Made by a program: the position numbers and the translations under genes. Positions 45,011 to 59,121 of a DNA stretch of 64,000 nt are shown here, piece after piece. Below the pieces are notes generated by a model that saw only the letters and a list, made by a program, of their open reading frames with translations, was not told the DNA's origin and made no database searches. Each line of letters begins with the position of its first letter. Position 1 is the first letter of the stretch. This stretch comes from Glebionis coronaria. Its lineage: Eukaryota > Streptophyta > Magnoliopsida > Asterales > Asteraceae. The stretch spans positions 215,062,592 through 215,126,591 of the forward strand of contig CM046882.1 in assembly GCA_025667525.1 (NCBI GenBank). Direction: 5' to 3'.

Positions 45011-45050
45011 AATCCCCTACACTTAACCATTGCCATGCCCTCATGCAATG
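45011..45050 (-). promoter_or_regulatory. E polypurine tract and hairpin
   Basis: GTAGGGGATT in element sense adjoins TGATAGG. The hairpin at 45028-45050 is CATTGC-C-ATG, loop CCCT, CAT-GCAATG. The inner pairs are ATG/CAT here but GTG/CAC in D, a compensatory change. Confidence 0.7.
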
Positions 45051-45797
45051 CTTAGTGATAAAGCAATTTTACATTTTTCTCATAATCAATCAACCTTGGC
45101 CTTATTAAAATATTTCTAAACAAAAATTAGAGTACTAAGAGAAATTAAAACTTTAAAGTAAACAAAAGGATAGAAAATAGCTACGTGGAAATAACTTGCA
45201 AAGAGATCTAAGACTTACATTAGGGCTTCGGTGCTGCGACGATTTATCACCCTCAAGTTTCAAGTTCCCCAAACTAAGCTTAAAAACGAGATCATTGTTA
45301 TTATAAGTTAGCAAATCAAACACTTACACACATGGCTTAATTATATGCTTAAACTCCCTTATTCCTAGGTGTATCTCTTATATTTTATTTTTGTCTTAGA
45401 ATGATCATGAAGATGCATTTTTGGACTTATTTCGATAGTTTATTTAGGCTGAAAGCAAAGTAGGACGATTTGATCAATAGTTAGCTAAAGGACAAAATCT
45501 CTTAAAACTGCTTCTCGGGATATCAAAAAGTTCATATCTTGGCATAACTCGCTTCACGATTTGAGACCTTTCTCGGGCCGATATTTGGCATGTACTTCAT
45601 ACTTTATATCTTGAGAGACGTTCTTGAGATAATGGTCTTCTCATGGTAATAGCGTTTCTTCACTTGGAGACTTATGAGGGGTACTCCAACTTTGTTGACC
45701 ACGACTTCATGATTATTTCTTCAATCTCTAATTGGGATTTTGAGATACAACGATCCGCCTCCTATTCGGACTTGGATCTATTTATCCTCATACCTTG

Positions 45798-45989
45798 TTA
45801 GGGTATTTTTGGATAGACTTCTCCATGATCTTTATGGGAGTTGATTGCTTTTCGTCGTGAGTCTTGATCCTTCATATTGATTTTGGGAATAATGCTTTTC
45901 ACATCACTTTGGATCTTCAGCAATAAAATGGAATCCTCATGCCTTGTTAGGGCCTTTTCGGACTCGCCAATCTTCGCGCCCCGCTTCAT
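45798..45989 (-). CDS. Small ORF of 63 aa, counterpart of the D small ORF
   Basis: It begins MKRGAKIGES and shares the ILLLKI, SDVK and KINMKD blocks with the frame at 4071-4280, then diverges. No domain is recognised. It may be a by-product of conserved RNA sequence. Confidence 0.2.
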   Translation of the reverse strand: MKRGAKIGESEKALTRHEDSILLLKIQSDVKSIIPKINMKDQDSRRKAINSHKDHGEVYPKIP

Positions 45990-46550
45990 AAGTTATGCCT
46001 TGGCTATGAACTCTTATCATTACCGAGCAACTTTTAAACGATCTTGGGCTAGAAGCTAAGTAAATTTTCAAATCGTACGACCTTACTTATTGCAGATAAG
46101 TTATTAGCAAGTGATGGGAGAATAGGGAAATAATTACACCAAGTGGGCTTGTGCAAGAATTCCGACTTATAATTGACTCTATCATTTCTCGTTCTCCACA
46201 ATTTAAAATCTCAAGTAATGAGACTCGTGGATGCTTAGCCTAATAAACCAGTTTAAGGTCTACATGGTTAAGGATACTAGCTAGAATAAACTTGGATAAG
46301 TCTATTGGGATTGAGTCAAAATAATCGCAACAGGCCTAATATGTCAAAGACTTCTAAACTAGCTACACCACTTTATTAATATTTTTTACTTTATTGCGGG
46401 ATATATACATATGAAAGCAACGAGAAAAATTTAAAAATTACGACTAAATGGCCAAAGTTAATTAAAATTTGAAAAATGTTGAAAAAGATGATTTTCCGGT
46501 TAAATGAAGGCATTTTCATGGAAAAGTCCACTTAAAACTTCGATAGAAGT

Positions 46551-46588
46551 CCCCCTACACTTAAGATAAACATTGTCCTCAATGTTTA
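46551..46588 (-). promoter_or_regulatory. Internal PPT-like tract and hairpin in E
   Basis: CCCCCTACAC (46551-46560; purine-rich on minus) is followed by TAAACATTG-TCCT-CAATGTTTA at 46567-46588, a perfect 9-bp stem. Confidence 0.6.
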
Positions 46589-46938
46589 AGCATGTGGGAA
46601 AAGTCTCCCCTACACTTATGACATTGTGAACGTTGGTTAACTCAAGTTAAGGAAGAGACGACTAAAGTGATCAATTTCAAATGTGAGTATGAAGAAAATT
46701 GAATCACGATAGTTGAGATATAAAACCGGATTTCGGATAACACGGGAGCACGGTTCTTCGAAGGTTCCAAAAGTGCATTCATCCCTGTAATCACATCACC
46801 ATACAAACACAAAGAACCTATAGAAGTCCCCCTACACTTAGGAGGTTAAAACGGATAAGGATAGATACTCGGGTTGCCTCCCGAGGAGCGCTTGTTTTTG
46901 ATAACCGAGTCACGAGCCTGACTCGACCCAAAATTAGT

Positions 46939-49900
46939 TCATGGGAAACGTGGTGAGGGATGGAGTCTCTCCTGAGAGATGTCCTCACCAAAGTACAACT
47001 TCACTCGTTGGCCATTCACCTTAAAATTAGGTCCATTAGGTTGAGCGAGCTCGAGAGTACCATATGGAAAAATTTGGGCAATGGTGAATGGGCCGGACCA
47101 ACGAGATTTAAGCTTGCCCGAAAAGATTTTCAACCGAGAGTTAAAGAGTAAAACTTTGTCTCCAACTTGGAACTCTCGGTTCTTAATCTTAGAGTCGTGA
47201 ACGAGCTTAGTCTTCTCCTTATAGATCAAAGAATTTTCATAAGCCTCATTACGGAGTTCATTCAGCTCATTGAGTTGGATCTTGCGTAGGTCACCGGCTT
47301 TGTTGATATCGAAATTAGCCCACTTCAAGGCCCAGTAAGCCTTGTGCTCCAACTCAATGGGGAGGTGGCACACTTTCCCGTACACGAGACGATATGGTGT
47401 ACAATCAATCGAAGTCTTGTATGCGGTACGAAAAGCCCACAAAGCATCATCAAGTTTATCAGCCCATGAGGCACTCTCCCACGGTTCTTTCCAGAATTCA
47501 CTTTAATCCTCGGTTAGAGATTTCAGCCTGGCCATTAGTTTGTGGGTGGTAGGCGGTGGAAAGACGATGATTTACACCGTACTTAGCCATGACTCTCGCA
47601 AATTGGTCATTGCAAAAATGAGTCCCGCGATCACTTATAATGGCACGAGGCACACTGAATCTAGCGAACATTGATTTCAAAAAGTTACAAACCACCCTTG
47701 CGTCATTAGTAGGCAAAGCTTTGGCTTCAACCCACTTGGAGACGTAGTCAACAGCAACAAGGATGTATTTGTTTCCTTTAGATGAAGGGAATGGCCCCAT
47801 ACAGTCGATACCCCAAACATCAAAGATTTCACATTCTTGAATGAAATTCTGAGGCATCTCGTCTTTATGTGTGATCTTGCCTTGTTTTTGGCAAGCATCA
47901 CAATGTTTAACCATCTCGTGAGCGTCACGATAGATGGTGGGCCAATAAAATCCCGAGTCAAACACTTTTTTGGCGGTGTAGTTGGGACCAAAGTGACCAC
48001 CGGCGGGTCCTTTGTGGCAAGCGTCAAGGATTTCAAAAGCTGCCGGTCCATCAACACATCGGCGAATAATCAAGTCGGCACATTGTTTGAATAGGTAAGG
48101 GTCGTCCCAGAAATAATGTTCAACATCTTTAAAGAACTTTTTCTTTTGTTGGGATGTTAACCCTTCCTTGAGAATTCCACCCGCCAAGTAGTTTGCAATG
48201 TCCGCAAACCACGGGGTTTCATCAGCAGTCGAGTTGATAGATATTAAGGTCTCTAAGGGAAAAGAATCATTGATTTCTTTGTTCGGATGATCCCCTTGGT
48301 AAGGATCCTCAAGTCTACTGAGATGATCCGCGGCTAGGTTTTCAGCTCCTTTTTTATCACGAATTTCGATTTTAAATTCTTGGAGCAGCAAAACCCAGCG
48401 GAGAAGTCTTGGTTTAGAATCTTGCTTAGTCAACAAGTACTTCAACGCGGAATGATCGGTATACACGATGGTGGTAGAAAGGACAAGATAGAGGCGGAAC
48501 TTTTCAAAGGCATAGACAACAGCTAAAAGCTCTTTTTTGGTTGTCGTATAATGCAATTGAGCCCCAGTCATTGTCTTGCTAGCGTAATGGATCGGTTGGA
48601 AGTGTTTGTTCACTCTTTGGCCCAAAACCGCTCCAATAGCAAAGTCACTAGCATCGCACATCAACTCAAAGGGCAGCTCCCAATTAGGGGTAACCAAGAC
48701 GGGTGCCTTAGTTAGCTTATCCTTAAGCGAGTTGAAGGCTTCAAGACACTCTTTGGAAAAGATAAAAGGGGTATATTTTTCCAAGAGGTGGGTCATCGGG
48801 CGAGTGATTTGAGAAAAATCTTTAATGAATCGACGGTAAAAGCCCGCATGACCGAGGAAACTTCTCACACCCTTCACGGTTGAAGGTGGAGGCAACTTAG
48901 CGATAACATCGACTTTAGCACGGTCTACTTCAAGACCGGCTTTGGAGATCTTGTGTCCTAGGACGATGCCCTCTTTTACCATGAAATGGCATTTTTCCCA
49001 ATTAAGAACAAGGCGAGTGTCTTCACACCGCTTAAGCATACGTTCTAAATTGGCAAGGCATGCAGAGAAAGAATTGCCATAAACCGAGAAATCATCCATG
49101 AATACTTTCATAGTGTCTTCCACCATGTCATGGAAGATAGCCATCATACACCTTTGGAACGTCCCTGGAGCATTACATAAACCAAAAGGCATGCGTTTGT
49201 AAGCAAATGTTCCGTAGGGACAAGTGAATGTGGTCTTTTCTTGGTCCTTGGGATCGATGGGAATTTGAAAATACCCGGAGAAACCGTCTAAGAAGCAGTA
49301 ATAGTCATTACCAGCTAGACGCTCAAGCATTTGATCCATGAAAGGTAGAGGAAAGTGGTCTTTTCTCGTGGCATCATTGAGCTTGCGATAATCAATACAA
49401 ACTCTCCACCCAGTAACGAGACGAGTGGGAATCAACTCGTTGTGTTCATTGGAAACAACGGTTATTCCGCCCTTCTTGGGCACACAATGGACGGGACTTA
49501 CCCATGGCGAATCCGAAAGAGGGTAAATCAAGTCGGCATCGAGAAGTTTGATAACCTCTTGTTTGATGACGTCATGAATAGGAGGATTAACCCTTCTTTG
49601 GCTCTGGATTGCGGGTTTAAAGTCATCTTCCATGAGAATCTTGTGAGTACAAAAGTTCGGATCAATTCCGCGGATATCAGAAATATTCCAAGCAATTGCC
49701 TTCTTATGATCTTTATGCACGGCGATGAGGCGAGATTTATCTTCTTCTTTCAAGTCCTTCGCGATGATGACGGGCGACTTCTTCTCTTCTTCAAGAAACA
49801 CGTACTCAAGATGAGGCGGCAACTCCTTAAGTTCTAAATCCAGAGGATTTTCGATGGGAGGCGTTTTCAAAGTCGGAGCATCGATAGCAATAACCGTGGG

Positions 49901-52125
49901 AGATGGTGGAGAAAGATTGTCTTCTTTAAGAAGGTTTTCAATGAGGCGGAGATCTTCATCACAATTGGTGGTAGAATCGTCATTAGCTAAGTTCACATCT
50001 CCCATGGTGGCTTCTAAATCTTTCCAAAGGAAATCACGTTCTCCAAATAGAGATAGTGATGAATCGATAGAGGAAACGGTCTCAACATTGGGAAGAGAGG
50101 TAGGAATACTTTTGCAAGCATCTTTGAAGTGTTCTTCACAAGCCTCATCAAGAACGTCAATACAATTAACACTCTCGTTAGAATAAGGCTGTTTAGACAA
50201 CTTTCCCATGTTGAAAACGATTTTATCGTCACCCACTCTCATGATAAGCTCACCGGCTTCAACATCGATGAGAGTGCGACCGGTCCTCAGGAATGGACGT
50301 CCCACGATTAAGGGCACACGAGGGTCCATCTCGTAGTCGACAACAACTAAATCGTCGGGAAAAGTGAATTTGTCGACTCGTACAAAGACATCTTCGGCTA
50401 TCCCCACTGGATAAGCAACCGTACAGTTAGCCAATTCCAAAGTCATTTTGGTGGGGACTAGCTCGGGGAGAGATAATTGCTTCCAAACGCTTAAGGGCAT
50501 TAAGTTAATACTGGCACCTAGATCGGCTAGGGCCATGAAATTCTCTACTCCCGGGAAGTTACAAGGGATTAAGAAACGACCCGGATCACCAAGTTTGGTT
50601 GGCAATTTCCTTAAGAGCACTGCAGAGGAATTCTCATTAAGTTGGGTGTTAGCAATATCAAGAAGCTTCTCCTTGTCGCTAAGAAGATCTTTGAACATTT
50701 TCGCGTATTTGGGCATGTGAGCGAGAGCCTCAGCGAAGGAGATGTTGAAATTCAATTGTTTAAACATTTTTAGAAAGTTCGAAACTTGAATATCATCCTT
50801 GCTTTTGAGCTTCTCTTTCCTCAACCTTGAGGGATAAGGTATATCGGAAGAAGAGGAAGGCTTTGGGAGAATAGGATCACTCACATCCCTGGGTGGAGGA
50901 GGGGTAAAAGTAAAAGGTGGAGAAATTGGGGAAGGAGAAGGATGAGGAATAGGAGCAGGTGACTCGTTTTCCTTAGTCACAACCACCGGTGGAGGAATAG
51001 GAAGCTCGGGTTCCTTGGTACCTTTGCCACTGCGAGTGGTGATTGCTTTCATCTCCCCTCTTGGATTCGCAACGGTGTTACTCGGAAGAGTACCCGAAGA
51101 AGAGGGTTGATTACCTTGGAAAAAACTAGCCATCATGTTCTTTAAGTCATTCGTTTGACTATCCAAAGTGTTTCTCATATCAGCTCCCACGATCACATCG
51201 TTAGTCCTCATGTAGGTTTCCACTTCTTGGTGTAAAGCGGTGGGTTGGTTGGGAGGAGCATTATATGCGGGTGGTTGATAAGCAGGTTGCTGGTAAACTT
51301 GGTTGTTTCTTTGAGGTGGTTGTGGTTGTTTGTGAGGTGGTATGTATGGTGTACGAGGTTGTTGTTGTTGTTGAGGAGGGCGGTTGAGGTTTTGTTGTTG
51401 GTTTGGGTTATTAGGAGGAAAACCAGGTGGTGAGAGATAGTTGTTAGAGCGGTAGCTAAGCAGGTTGCGGTCACCTTGCGGACGAGCTTGATAAGCGGGT
51501 TGAGGATAGGTGCCATATGCTGCATTCACATTTTCAGAAGGGTAGTCTTGGGTGGTGGTACAAGTGGTGTAAGAGTGAGGACCCCCGCATATCTCACATG
51601 GTTGGCTAACAGCATTGACTTGAGCGTCTTTAGCGTTTCTAGCGTTGATGTTGTTGGTGTTGCTGGCGGTTTGGGTAGCAAGCGATTCAAGAAGCGCAGT
51701 GATTTTGTCAAGTCGCTTATCGCTGTCACTAGTACTAGCACTAGTGACATTGGTCCGAACACTCTTGGTTTGCACACGAGACTTATTCTCAATGATATCC
51801 CAAGCAGCATTGGAAGTCTTAGCCAAAAGATTACCCCCCGAGGCACTGTTTAGTGAATCTTGGTCATTCATGCTTAAACCATTATAAAAAGTGTTAACTT
51901 GGTGTACTTTGGTAAAACCATGTTGTGGGCATTTTCTCAAAAGGTCTTTGAAACGGTCCCAAGATTCACTAAACGACTCATCGTACTTTTGTTCAAAATT
52001 GATAATTTCATTCCGCAAAGCGGTAGAACGAGAGGGTGGGAAAAAGTAGTTGATAAACTTGGTCTCCAAATCCGTCCACGAAAGGATACTCTGTGGCGGT
52101 TCCTTAGCAAGCCAATGTCGGGCTT
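46939..52125 (-). pseudogene. Element E gag-pol, nearly intact
   Basis: A single frame runs from 52125 (gag interrupted by F) to 47498. Gag: [12 protein letters not shown] and FFPPSRS, then the knuckle [13 protein letters not shown], then a Pro/Gln-rich tail with [12 protein letters not shown]. Protease: [14 protein letters not shown], with the catalytic Asp near 50522. Reverse transcriptase: [34 protein letters not shown] and FMDD at 49091-49102. RNase [33 protein letters not shown]. Integrase: [10 protein letters not shown]...CDACQKQGK zinc site (about 47880-48040), then [20 protein letters not shown] and [14 protein letters not shown] at 47498-47500 (probably CGA in the ancestor) and a small deletion near 47470 precede the integrase C-terminus (46939-47442, NSRLKIFSGKLKSRWSGP). 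Only these two lesions and F separate it from an active polyprotein. Confidence 0.92.
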
Positions 52126-55100
52126 TGTAACACCCCCAAATTTATACAACTTAGTACAGCGGAAGACTAGTTGGTGTTACGGGATAGTACATTACTCACA
52201 TCATAGACAACGTATAAAAATCGTGTCGTTTATTAATAAAGCATTTCCATTCATAAACATCAAAGTTACATCGGTCCCAAGTCATATTATTTCATACAAA
52301 GTTTTACAAAGTATTTGAATGGAAAAATATTATTTAGGTGCGGGCCATGAATTCTTGTCGTCTTCCCGAGAATTACCTTCAAGTACCTGAGATAAGACAT
52401 GTTAAAGTAAAAGGTCAGCGATAACGCCGAGTGAATTCATAGAGTTTAATAAAATCCATCAATATAATATCAGTATAAGATTATTACTGAAAATCATTTT
52501 TGTACAAATCATTTTGATAGGCCATAAAATAGCCAAAGTCGTTTTATAAAAATCCTTATCGAAAATCATAATATAGGCATTTGCCTTAGAAATCATTATA
52601 CGAGCCAATGTCGTAAAAATATCATACAATACGTCTTATGACGTTGTATAAAGTCAAATAAAAACCGTTATATGAATGTGGTTATGAAAACCAAAACAAG
52701 AACATAATATCAATAGTATGACCCCGTATTGCTAGTCAGGCAATACATCGTAATTCGGAGCGTCTAGTAGTATTTCTTTAGTTTTGGATTATTATAAGAC
52801 GCATGACATTGTTACCTTACTAAACCAACAACGGGTAGCTAACCCGATACCAATTTTGCCCATCTAAAGTAGCGTGTCGTCACAAAGGTCACGCTATGGA
52901 AATCTTCTCATACATAAATTCGCTTACCAATCAATGTGGCACGACGGGGATCAACCGTCAAGGCGCGAACTGGGGTGATCGTCCCCAAATAGTACTATTA
53001 AATGCATAAGCGTCTACCAACTTCCGGTAGTTCACAATTCATGCTAATGGGACTTTTAGTGACATAACCTAACTTTAATAATCCATTTTATTTCATCTAT
53101 CGGGTCCATTAATCATTTATCGGGTCATACAATCGGGTCATTCAATCATTCGGGTCCAAAATCAATAAACAAACAATCGGGACAAATGGTGTCCTATTTT
53201 TATAAAAAATAACATGTTATCTCCCTCGCGGGTTTATAAAACATTTATAAAAGCATTTAAAAGGGTGCGAGGCTATGAACTCACGTTGATGTGGGAAGGC
53301 GGGTTATCGGCAATTCGGTCGTACGGTACGTGCTTCAATCACGGAAACCTAGACAAATAATACTCGTCTTAGACTCATGTCCAATGACTTTATAAAAATA
53401 ACAATTATGTATACATATGATGATTATATATATATGATGATCAAGTGGGTTTACATATTCTCGTTTACTGATTTTAGTGTTATATGTCGATAACTTTTAT
53501 ACTAGTTTACTAGTTTTACCCATTTACATGTTTTAAGTCCAATAAACTTATTATAAGTTCCTTAACTTGTTTTAATCCTTGTTATACTTATTTTATCAGT
53601 ATGTATACTTTCCATGTTGGGCCCAAATGGGTTAAGCCCAATAAGTTCTTTTTACAAGTTTTTATCTTATTTAGTCCAATTATTAGTCCAAGTATTAGTC
53701 CAATATGTTTACTTAGCTCGTTAATGTCCGTATGTCCTATAGTTCGGATTTTATCGGTTTTTACTTGTTATATATGTCTATATATCAGTACATGAGTTTA
53801 TAAAAGTTTACGTTAGACGGGTCCAACCGTCTAAGTTTTATTTAGCAAAAACGTTAATTTTACGGTAATAGCCGAAAAAGTCGTAAAAATCAAGTTTATA
53901 GTTTTATAACTTATAAAACTTAACAAGTTACCATTTTTATAAAATGTACACTTATTTAACCTTTTACATACTTATATAAATAAAATCCATTAGTTAGTGG
54001 GTTTTTACTTTACATTTTATACAATATAATTTTGAGTGCTTATATAATAGTATTATACTTTAATTTCTAAAAATCTGATTTTTAACTTCACTTTCACCAA
54101 AACTGCCCTATCTTGAGTTCTATATGGAGATAGAAGCTCAAATTTTTATCACATAAACTAAATGATATGTGCTACATTTAACTCTTCTATAGATACTGTT
54201 GAATCCTCTTCTAAATATTTTCTAAAAATCGTCCAAAACAGTAAACTCAGATTTATACCCTAAACTTGTTTTGATCATATCTCACTCATTACAATGATTC
54301 CATTGCATGGCCAACTCTCACATGTGTACAAGACCCGTAGCTTACTGTAAATCCATTCCACTTCATCATTTTATCAGTTTACCATATGGTTCTTTACTGT
54401 TTTATACAGCCATCAAATTTAACCAAGATTTTAACCTTGTTTCATATGGTTTTTCACCTTTTTAATCATGTTTATCAACAACAAATCCCCACATAACATT
54501 TTTATCATCATATAATCATCATAAACATATACAATAGGAAATAAAATACATGTTTACATAATCAAAATAAAAAGAAGATGAGGAGGACAATCTTTATACC
54601 ACCATGATGATGTAGGTTGTGATCAAAACATGGATTTTGATGGAGAAACTTGTGCATAGCCAAGACCATCTTCAAGACCACCATGCTCCATGAACTCCTT
54701 GTGGAAAATCAACCCCAAGACACCATGAATACTCCTCCTTGGATGTTATAAGTTGCACCAATCTTCATCTTTTTGTATGGAGATTAACATATGTTAATTA
54801 TAACATATGTTTATGGTTAAATTTTTGTATGAATGTTGGTGTTAAATGGAGAAATGGGACGGCATAGGTGAAGAGGGAGAGAGAGTTTGTAGTTTGTTTG
54901 CATGTTGCAAATGATGGTATGTGAAGGTTTGATGGTTTTAGCTTGTGGAAAGCTTAACTAGTAAGCTTAGTTAGACAAGTGTGGTGTATATACATAAGAA
55001 CTTGACACCTAAGGGTGTTGGTGAGTATTTGGCCGCCCCATGTGTGCTAGTGGGGTGGGACAATGTATTTTGTCCCATCTCACTAGTTTACGGGTATTCC

Positions 55101-55585
55101 TCGATTCCAGTTTCCTCGATTTGCGTGCCCTCGGGTCGTTTTACGAAAAACGTTTTTATAAATTATGAATCAACGTCACAAAACGAATCCAATAAAAATT
55201 GTCTCATCAAAAACGGAGTTCGAAAACGTAAATACGTAATCCTAGGGTTTCCGGTTTAGTCGTAAAGGATGTTAAAACAAAATCGTAAGTCCTAATCTAT
55301 TCTCGTAAATTTGTGACTTTATGAACCAACACAAATTTAAAACTCCAAAATAATATTCATGGACAAATTTATTTTCTGAAATATCGGACTGTCACCAAGG
55401 ACGGTGTATGTAAACGTAAGCACGTAACGTTGAATCCTCCGGTTTAGGCGTAGTCGACGCTACTTCAAGAAGTAAATACAAATTTCTTCCCAAAAATATG
55501 TGAGTTCATATTGTAACGTTAAAATAATGTTTTCAATTAAATATTGAGAATAAAAATATCAATCATAAATTGACGGATTGTCACA
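52126..55585 (-). repeat. Element F 3' LTR, 3.46 kb
   Basis: Starts TGTGACAATCCG in element sense at 55585 and ends GGGGGTGTTACA at 52126. Its last 173 bases match the visible part of the 5' LTR (63828-64000) except for two positions, both CG in the 5' copy and TG here. The frames at 53601 and 54981 show no domain and are not called genes. Confidence 0.8.
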
Positions 55586-56340
55586 GCATTTAACCCTAAA
55601 CAGGATCTTTGTCCTCAAAGATCATCTTACCTTACTACTCGCTTCTTATAGAGTTAAAGCCATGTGGGTATTTCCTCCACACTCGGTCTTTTCTCACAAG
55701 TGCAATTCATTATAATACGTGAGTTTCATCAAACATAACTACGGGAATAAGATCAGGCTTAATGTTGACTTACTTTCTCTATCCATGATGTTCACGGGTT
55801 TCTGATGAATGCAACTTCTCGCCGATCTAAGCTTTACTAAGAACAATCAGATTTTTACTTGATAGATATTCCATCAAGTTCGATTTATGAAACAAAATTC
55901 ACGCAGTTCTTGAAGTCCTAGGGTAGATCCAGCTTATATGCCTTTCAAACCAATCTTTCACATCATCTCAATGGTCCCAAACAACGGGGACTTATATCCC
56001 ATGATTTGTCAGATCATGAATTCATTTTTCCAAGGTTAAAAATTATGGTATAACTTCGCTACCCATTTGGCACTTCAAGATTTACATTTCACTTTCACAT
56101 AACCTCTTGCCCATTACCGGCAGTCAATAATCAAATCCTAATTTCAACAATCATTTCAGATCTCGCGGGTCGGGTATTTTGCAAGGATAGGTTCGCCATC
56201 ATAGGAAACCTTAAGCCTAAAAGACATTTCCAACTCACAGTGGGTGTATGTCGGGTGTATTTATCTCAACTCCTGCTCACAGATGCTCTAATTTCTAAAT
56301 CTTAACAAGATTCGATCTCAATCCTAACAAGATGATTATC
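55586..56340 (-). other. Element F interior, 3' part
   Basis: About 750 bases between the F LTR and the solo LTR S. It probably once held the integrase C-terminus and chromodomain, but I see no readable protein. The tract next to the LTR (TTTAGGGTTAAATGC in element sense) is a weak polypurine tract. Confidence 0.5.
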
Positions 56341-59121
56341 TGTGACACCCTAGAACCGAGGTCATTAACGTTACCCTAAATTACGCTAATTTTTGAAATT
56401 TTTAATAAATTTTAATTTCTATATATATAAGTATATTGGTTAAAGCCGATGTTCGAGGTTATAATTTTTACGATTGACGATTCAAGAAGGACGATGACGA
56501 ATACGATCCCGATGGATGCCCAAATTTCTATAATTATTGACGATTTATCGATAATGAAATTTTTCTAGAATTTTACTTACGGTTCGTGTTAAGTTGAGTC
56601 GGGTGAGTTTTATAGCTTTCCGAGTACATTTAAAGTATCCCAAAAGTATTTTGGAGTGTTCGGGATGATTTCCGACTCCTGTAAAATTTTCTAAATTGAC
56701 TAGTGAGTCGATCCCGCAAAGTTTTAGTGACGTTTTTGTTTAAGGCCAAAAGAAATCCAAAAATACCACTTTGGCCCCTCCCATCTCACAAAATGTGACA
56801 AACACAAACACACACAACACTTAACAAAAAAAAAATCAAACAACTCTCTCCCTCTCTCTCTAGGCCGACGGCCAAACCCCCACACTACCACCATCCACCA
56901 TTTTTTTTGAGTTTTGACAAAATCTAACCTTAGACCACCTTCTAAAATCCATTGGTGAGTGTTAATCCATGGTTATTTCAAACATGCATTAACAAAATTT
57001 TTCCAAAAATTTTCAAGATCATTCAAACTCGTTTTTGAGGTTAACTGGATTAAGGCATGTTAAATTCATGTAAAATGAGAGTATAATCACTAATCAAACC
57101 CACCAAAATTGATTTGGTTGTGGTGATTTGGTCACCCAAACCCCACGGCAAAAGGGGGTGTTTGGGGAGCCATGGTGATTGATGATTTTGAGCATTGGTT
57201 TTGTGTTTAGCCTTGTGTTTATTGATGTGTTAGATGGGTACAAGTGTTTGCATGTTTGTTTTTAGATTTTTAGATTATGAGGTTGATGATCAATGGGGGT
57301 TAGGGACTGAAATTAGTGTTTGGTTATGATTGGGAATGCTTAGGATGAAGCCTAGTAATGATTAATAGGTTTGGAATCGAGCTTAAGTGTGATTTTGGTA
57401 TGGTTAAATTTAGGCAGAAAGTTTAAGACCTTTTCATAAAAATAATTTTTCCTACAGGTCTAGATAGCTAAATGTAGTCATAGAGGGTCTTCTTAGCTTT
57501 AATTTGGTATAAGGTAGAGCTCGTGACTCTAAACGAGCTAAAAGTTATGAGGTTTTAAAGATCGTGTACCGGGAGACGAGAACTTTCATAATCCGAATTT
57601 ATGTATAGTTTTAGTCAAATCCCGAGGACCACAAGTATGAATTGGTAAAAGGTCAAGGGTCAAATTTTGGTTACAAACCTGTGTAATTGAGTCTATAAGT
57701 GGACTTAGGAGTAAAAGAAGTCAAAGGTGCATTTCAAATAGGTCAAAGAGGTCCAAGTTGGTCGAAGTACAATTTCAGCCCGGAAAATGTAGTTTTGGAA
57801 AAGCGTTGAGTAACGGGTCGTAGAAGTAAAAACTTTTATTGGGATTAAAAATGTGTTATCTACAGGTCTTATAGTATTTTTGAGAATTTTGTCAAATTTT
57901 ATAGGAATGGTTAAATATAGTAAAACAGCCCGTACTTTCGGTAAGTACCGGCGAAAATGAATAAAAATGGATAACGTAAATAATAAGAACGAATGGTGTA
58001 AAATGAGTGATGCTTGTTGTTTTGTTTTGGCGTGAGTTATAATTGTCCTAAGTGACTAGTATCTATGTATTTTATACAGTACCGTAAGGTATTTAAAATG
58101 AGATTACTCATTACGCGTTATTTGTTGATAGGTGTTGATTTACCCGGGCATCCGTATCGTCGTCAGTGATCATCTCTCGAACTACCGACTACTTAATATA
58201 TAAGGTGTGAATTTATAGCCTCGCTTACTATTATTTCAAACGGTTTTACCCGCGAGGGAAATGCATGCTAGTTTTTAAAATGAACGTATGTCATGAATGA
58301 TTGTTAGACCCGAATGTTGCCTTAGAAATTGTGTTGAGTACCTAGTTGCAAAAGACCCTAATTTCATGAACTATTAACTATTGTCTTGCCCTTGCGAAGG
58401 GGGAAATAGCCACTTATACAAAGTGATAGTACTATGGGGTTGACTACCCTATCCGAGACGAGGGCTAGTACGTTGATACCCCCTGCGGACGGATAATTTG
58501 TGATAAGAGAAAAGGTATAATTGCAACTGATGCCTTATTAGGGGCCATGGTTTCATCTGAGTCATGCCGGTAATTATTACGCGGGTGATTGAGTTAACGG
58601 TTTAGTGTCATGAGCTTAAACACAATTGTCAGTATCCTGAATATAGATTGTTTGATCGACAAGTCTATGAATGATCACGAATGGTTTTTATTTCATATAC
58701 GTTCAAAATGAATTGTAAAACCTATGAATTCCACTCAACGTTTTCGTTGACCAAATTTTGGCATGTGTTTCAGGTAACCGCTGAAGTGTAGCATGGAGCG
58801 TGCATGGGATGGATGTTGTGTGTATGGCTTGGAGTCTGCTTGTTTTTCCTCCCTTTCCTACTTAAACATTTTTAATTTTAATGTTATGTTGTTGTGAAAC
58901 TGTAATTCTTGGGTCGAGATTCATGGGGACCGAAAACGCTAAACTCTGTTGTACCAAGTGGGGTTGGAAAAACCGTGGACATGTATCTTTTAACAATTTT
59001 TAATTCAATTTTTAAGTTGACGTCTTTTTAGAGTCGTTTGATATATCTTGTGTGCAATGATAACTGTGTAGCACCCAATGTTGTAGTTCCGCTGCGCATA
59101 GCATTTTGTGGGGGTGTTACA
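56341..59121 (+). repeat. Solo LTR S of a related long-LTR gypsy family
   Basis: 2,781 bp bounded by TGTGACACCC and GGGTGTTACA and flanked by TTATC on both sides (56336-56340 and 59122-59126). There is no internal region, so it is a solo LTR left by recombination between two LTRs. Its ends resemble F's LTR, including a TTCCGCTG.GCATAGC box before the final GGGGGTGTTACA, so it is a related subfamily. No gene lies inside. A CT-rich run lies at 56845-56865. Confidence 0.85.

Larger units (their letters stand above)
45051..46938 (-). other. Element E 3' untranslated region
   Basis: About 1.9 kb after the pol stop, closely related to D 3432-5297. A 63-residue frame at 45798-45989 parallels D's small ORF. 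No env-like gene is seen, although Athila relatives often have one. The internal PPT-like tract and a 9-bp hairpin lie at 46551-46588. Confidence 0.7.

Noticed and set aside
54981..55259. 92-residue plus-strand frame as a host gene
   Set aside because: It lies wholly in the 3' LTR of F, opposite to the element, and contains no known motif.
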